In this document: positions 61,209-64,000 of the stretch, one piece after another
How positions within the stretch are numbered: position 1 is the stretch's first letter
Layout of the letters: every line of letters starts with the position of its first letter
Assembly: GCA_964251965.1 (NCBI GenBank)
Contig: CAXULQ010000001.1
Location: forward strand, 186,001 to 250,000
Reading direction: 5' to 3'
Source: Mucilaginibacter_A sp964251965
Lineage (GTDB): Bacteria; Bacteroidota; Bacteroidia; Sphingobacteriales; Sphingobacteriaceae
Length of the DNA: 64,000 bases
The notes under the pieces: generated by a model
Database searches by the model: none
The model's input: only the letters and a program-made list of their open reading frames with translations
What the model was told of the DNA's origin: nothing
Program-made: the position numbers and the translations under genes

Positions 61209-61892
61209 ATGCAAAAAGTATTTTCCTGCCTTTCCGTTTTCCTGCTGTTTGTTTTTTACGGATGCGGAAACAATCCAAAATCAAAACCAGATACACAAAA
61301 AGATACGGTAAAAGAAGTATCGGCAAAAACGCCTCAGCAAAAAAACATTTTATTTTTTGGGAACAGTTTAACGGCCGGTTATGGTTTGGAAAACCCGGAA
61401 GATGATGCTTTTCCATCTGTAATCCAGCAAACTATCGATTCGCTAAAGTTAAATTATAAAGTAATTAACGGCGGTTTAAGCGGAGAAACCACTTCCGACG
61501 GCAAAAACAGGATTAACTGGCTGCTTAAACAACCAATAAATATTTTTGTGCTGGAATTAGGTGCGAACGATGGTTTGAGAGGAATCCCGGTTGCAGAAAC
61601 AGAAGTGAACTTGCAATCGATCATCGACCAGGTAAAAGCGAAATATCCAAACGTAAAAATGATTTTGACCGGAATGCAAGTGCCGCCAAACATGGGCGGA
61701 ACATATGCAGGCGATTTTAAAAAGATATTTCCGCGGCTGGCCAAAAAGAACAACATGCAATTGGTGCCGTTTTTACTGGAAAATGTGGCTGGTATCCGGG
61801 AATTAAACCAGCGCGACGGTATCCACCCAACCGCAAAAGGTGCAAAAATTGTTGCCCAAAACGTTTGGCTGGTTTTGAAAGGAATGCTGTAA
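61209..61892 (+). CDS. GDSL/SGNH esterase, lipoprotein (TesA-like)
   Basis: A 227-residue SGNH hydrolase with a lipoprotein signal (lipobox FYGC, cysteine 19), so it is anchored in the periplasm or at the outer membrane. Block I reads FFGNSLTAGYG, with asparagine in place of the usual aspartate before serine; GGLSGETTSDG, ELGANDGLRG and DGIHPTAKG supply the remaining SGNH residues. It is a close paralogue of 23077-23667. Its position, divergent from the ABC pair, copies the tesA/ybbA-ybbP order of Proteobacteria. A copy of the dispersed word is embedded at 61309-61320, read D-T-V-K-E-V-S. Confidence 0.9.
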   Translation: MQKVFSCLSVFLLFVFYGCGNNPKSKPDTQKDTVKEVSAKTPQQKNILFFGNSLTAGYGLENPEDDAFPSVIQQTIDSLKLNYKVINGGLSGETTSDGKNRINWLLKQPINIFVLELGANDGLRGIPVAETEVNLQSIIDQVKAKYPNVKMILTGMQVPPNMGGTYAGDFKKIFPRLAKKNNMQLVPFLLENVAGIRELNQRDGIHPTAKGAKIVAQNVWLVLKGML

Positions 61893-62230
61893 TGCTTTTT
61901 TTATCGCCTATTTTTTTAGTTTAATTGGGAATGCTCCAAATTTCTAAAACGAAAAAGAACCAGTAAATTTTTTCTAAGATTATCTTTACTGATAAAAATA
62001 TTAACAGTAAAAATTAATGCAGTACATCAAACGTTAAAATTTGAGATATTACGTTTTAAACTGAATTTAAGTAGTAGATTAGGAAGTTTTTTTGGATAAA
62101 AAAGCTTTTTTGTAAAGGAAAAATATCAGCGAAGCGATGAGCATGATCTTTCAATTTTGCCTTTTTATACGCTTGAGAAAAATATAGGTTACTATAATAT
62201 TACCAATTGTGAGCATAAGATTTAAGCCTG
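61893..62230. other. intergenic region with a degenerate word copy
   Basis: No gene is visible. At about 61891-61902 a degenerate copy (ATGCTTTTTTTA) is followed by TCGCCTATTTTTTT, the same flank as intact copies, suggesting decay of an older hairpin or word. The remainder is AT-rich promoter-type DNA. Confidence 0.5.
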
Positions 62231-62242
62231 TAAAAACAGCAT
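62231..62242 (+). repeat. dispersed 12-nt word, AC variant, overlapping a start codon
   Basis: Reads TAAAAACAGCAT; its final AT are the first two bases of the start codon of the following gene. Confidence 0.7.
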
Positions 62243-64000
62243 GAAGAAAAAATTTACGTATGGTGTTTTTTCTTTGTGCATGCTGCTTGTTTTTGCTGGC
62301 CGCGCTTTTTCACAAACCAATAAAGGCACAGAATTTTGGGTAGCTTATATGGACAATGTTCGGGGCGTTACCAGCAACACGCCTTGCCAAATGAGTTTAT
62401 ATCTCACATCTGATATTACAACAACCGGTACGGTAAGCGTTGCGGATGGCAGTTACTCGCAAAGCTTTACAGTTAACGCTAACCAGGTTACCACGGTTAC
62501 CATGCCGCAAACTGCGTTTTTAGGTACAGAAGGGCAGTTTTTAAAAGGCATACACATTATTGCCGCAAACCCGATTGTTGTTTTCGGCCATATTTATGCA
62601 TCCAATGTTTCTGGCGCCACTTTGGCTTTACCGGTAAACACTTTAGCCAAAGATTATTATTCGATCAACTACACCCAAAGGTCGAACGAAGGAAATTCGT
62701 ACTCGGCATTTGTTGTAGTTGCCACGGAAGATACAACAACAGTTGAAATTACACCTTCGGCACAACTAAACAGCGGAAAACCGGCCAATACGCCTTTTAC
62801 CCTTACTTTACAAAAAGGAGAGCTTTATCAGGGTTTATCAGCTACAGATTTAACTGGCACCCGTATTCGTTCTATTAGTTCTGGTGCTAATGTTTGCAAA
62901 AGGATTGCAGTTTTTTCCGGAAGCAGCAAAATATATATCGGAAATGGGCCAAGCATGTCAGCCGATAACCTTTTTCAGCAGGTTTATCCAACTGCTTCCT
63001 GGGGCAAAAATTATATTACTGCTCCGCTGAGTAACCGCCCTTACGATACCTTCCGGATTGTGGTCAGCGATCCGACTACCCAAGTTACTTTAAACGGAAC
63101 CGTTTTAAGCAGTGCTTCTTTTACCAATGGTTTTTATTACGAATTTAACAGTACTACGTCTAATGTAATCAGTGCCGATAAACCTATACAAGTTGTACAA
63201 TATGCGATAACCCAAGTGGCTTCAAATCCAGGAACAGTTGCCGATGTGGGCGATCCGGAAATGATCTACCTCAACCCAATCGAACAGATCATTAATAATG
63301 TAACGCTTTACTCGCCAACGGCTTTTAAAATTTTACAGAGCTACATTAACGTCATTATTGCTTCTACTGCTGCTTCCAGTTTTACGCTTGATGGCACTGC
63401 ACCTGCCAGCGGTTTTAAAACTGTTCCAGGAAATTCTACTTATTCTTACGGTCAGTTTCCAGTGTCTTCCGGTACGCATAATATCAAAGCTTCCACTGGT
63501 TTCAATGCAATTGCTTATGGTTTTGGCAATGCAGAATCGTATGGTTACTCGGCAGGAACCAACTTAAAAAACTTAAATGAATTTGTACAGATAAAAAGCA
63601 CCGCAGGCGATACGTTAAGTAATGCCTGTGTTGGCCAAAATGTAAAATTGGAAGTTACGCTGCCTTACACAACAACACAATTAATCTGGAACCCTCAAAA
63701 TGGTGACCCTGTTTATACAGACAATAACCCGGTTTTAGTTGCTACAACCGTAAAAGACAATAAAACTTTATATACTTACGATTATCCTAAGCTTGTTGCT
63801 TACGCCAAATCTGGGCTTTACGATGTTAAAGTTAAAGCGTTTGACGCCATTGCTGATGCCTGCGGCTCTTACGAAGATATTGATATTGGCTTCACAGTTT
63901 ATGATAACCCGGTAGCCGCATTTACGGCAAAAGCACAAACTTGCCAGGCAGATACTTTAGTTTTTACCGATAAAAGCACAGGTGCCGGTGCAAACCTAAA
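62241..64000 (+). CDS. large secreted protein with IgGFc-binding-like N-terminal domain and PKD-type repeats (3' end outside window)
   Basis: An open frame of 586 codons running off the window. It begins with a signal peptide (1-25, ending AFSQ), then a ~320-residue region that resembles the N-terminal domain of IgGFc-binding-type proteins (GTEFWVAYMDN near 29-39, AANPIVVFGHIYAS near 108, VYPTASWGKNYITAPL near 248). From about 450 on, PKD-like beta units appear (CVGQNVKLEVTLPY; AFTAKAQTCQADTLVFTDKSTG). In Bacteroidota such proteins usually end with a gliding-motility-type T9SS sorting domain; that end is not in view. Surface adhesion is a plausible role. The start codon overlaps a word copy. 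Confidence 0.85.
   Translation, partial: MKKKFTYGVFSLCMLLVFAGRAFSQTNKGTEFWVAYMDNVRGVTSNTPCQMSLYLTSDITTTGTVSVADGSYSQSFTVNANQVTTVTMPQTAFLGTEGQFLKGIHIIAANPIVVFGHIYASNVSGATLALPVNTLAKDYYSINYTQRSNEGNSYSAFVVVATEDTTTVEITPSAQLNSGKPANTPFTLTLQKGELYQGLSATDLTGTRIRSISSGANVCKRIAVFSGSSKIYIGNGPSMSADNLFQQVYPTASWGKNYITAPLSNRPYDTFRIVVSDPTTQVTLNGTVLSSASFTNGFYYEFNSTTSNVISADKPIQVVQYAITQVASNPGTVADVGDPEMIYLNPIEQIINNVTLYSPTAFKILQSYINVIIASTAASSFTLDGTAPASGFKTVPGNSTYSYGQFPVSSGTHNIKASTGFNAIAYGFGNAESYGYSAGTNLKNLNEFVQIKSTAGDTLSNACVGQNVKLEVTLPYTTTQLIWNPQNGDPVYTDNNPVLVATTVKDNKTLYTYDYPKLVAYAKSGLYDVKVKAFDAIADACGSYEDIDIGFTVYDNPVAAFTAKAQTCQADTLVFTDKSTGAGANL

Noticed and set aside
817..62242. Explanation of the 12-nt word as a Chi or KOPS-like replication-oriented site
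   Set aside because: Such sites are strongly biased to one strand relative to replication; here I count 25 plus and 19 minus copies and many head-to-head pairs. Not excluded without the genome-wide picture, but less fitting than an uptake sequence.
1..64000. tRNA, rRNA or riboswitch genes
   Set aside because: Scanning the intergenic regions by eye I found no cloverleaf with a CCA-type acceptor, no rRNA sequence and no riboswitch consensus that I could support.

Overview
The window looks like a chromosomal segment of a Bacteroidota bacterium, most likely Sphingobacteriaceae (Pedobacter/Mucilaginibacter-like). The evidence is AT-rich intergenic DNA, a PorP/SprF protein next to a secreted protein with a gliding-motility-type (type IX secretion) C-terminal domain, a TonB-dependent receptor with an N-terminal carboxypeptidase-regulatory-like domain, and many small Bacteroidota-type secreted proteins. 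The genus call is an inference. A run of exactly 100 N (40881-40980) marks an assembly gap inside a repeat array.

Layout. 1-2979 (minus): a helix-hairpin-helix (ComEA-like) protein with a predicted outer-membrane barrel, followed 3 nt later by comEC (cut by the window edge). 3094-6261: metallophosphoesterase, lipid kinase/MerR pair, dienelactone hydrolase. 7291-10298: secreted Ig-like proteins and PorP/SprF. 10388-15146: an unusual membrane HisKA protein, then fdhD, a small unknown protein and a YdeP-type molybdoenzyme. 15335-21683: histidine acid phosphatase, TonB-dependent receptor, beta-helix lipoprotein, DUF4251 protein. 21712-27716: small secreted proteins, a GDSL esterase, accD, class II fructose-bisphosphate aldolase, Fet4-like permease, GNAT, MsrB.

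27871-46727 is a near-complete purine-to-ammonia locus. Xanthine dehydrogenase (xdhA-xdhB-xdhC), uricase, uraH, uraD, allantoinase, allantoate amidohydrolase and ureidoglycine aminohydrolase would lead to ureidoglycolate. A urease operon (ureA, B, C, E, F, G, D and a nickel-permease-like gene) would take urea to ammonia. No recognised ureidoglycolate lyase is present; a CitE/malate-synthase-like protein of unknown role ends the allantoin operon. The urease operon carries two palindromic-repeat insertions, one with an IS200-like (RAYT-type) transposase between ureA and ureB. 47005-64000: a response regulator fused to a CRP/FNR module with its kinase, a GT35-like protein lacking the PLP lysine, an M1 peptidase, a YdeI-like protein, an Rpn-type nuclease, an S41 peptidase, the tesA/ybbA/ybbP-type ABC cluster and a secreted T9SS-style giant protein cut by the window end.

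The most striking signal is not a gene. A 12-nt word, TAAAAGAAGYAT (with a TAAAAACAGYAT variant), occurs about 44 times by eye in 64 kb, on both strands, in genes and between them, in different reading frames, and repeatedly as inverted pairs that form hairpins after stop codons. This is the distribution of a DNA uptake sequence (as in Neisseria or Pasteurellaceae), and the window also carries comEC. I propose it as a candidate uptake-signal system in Bacteroidota; the function is inference.
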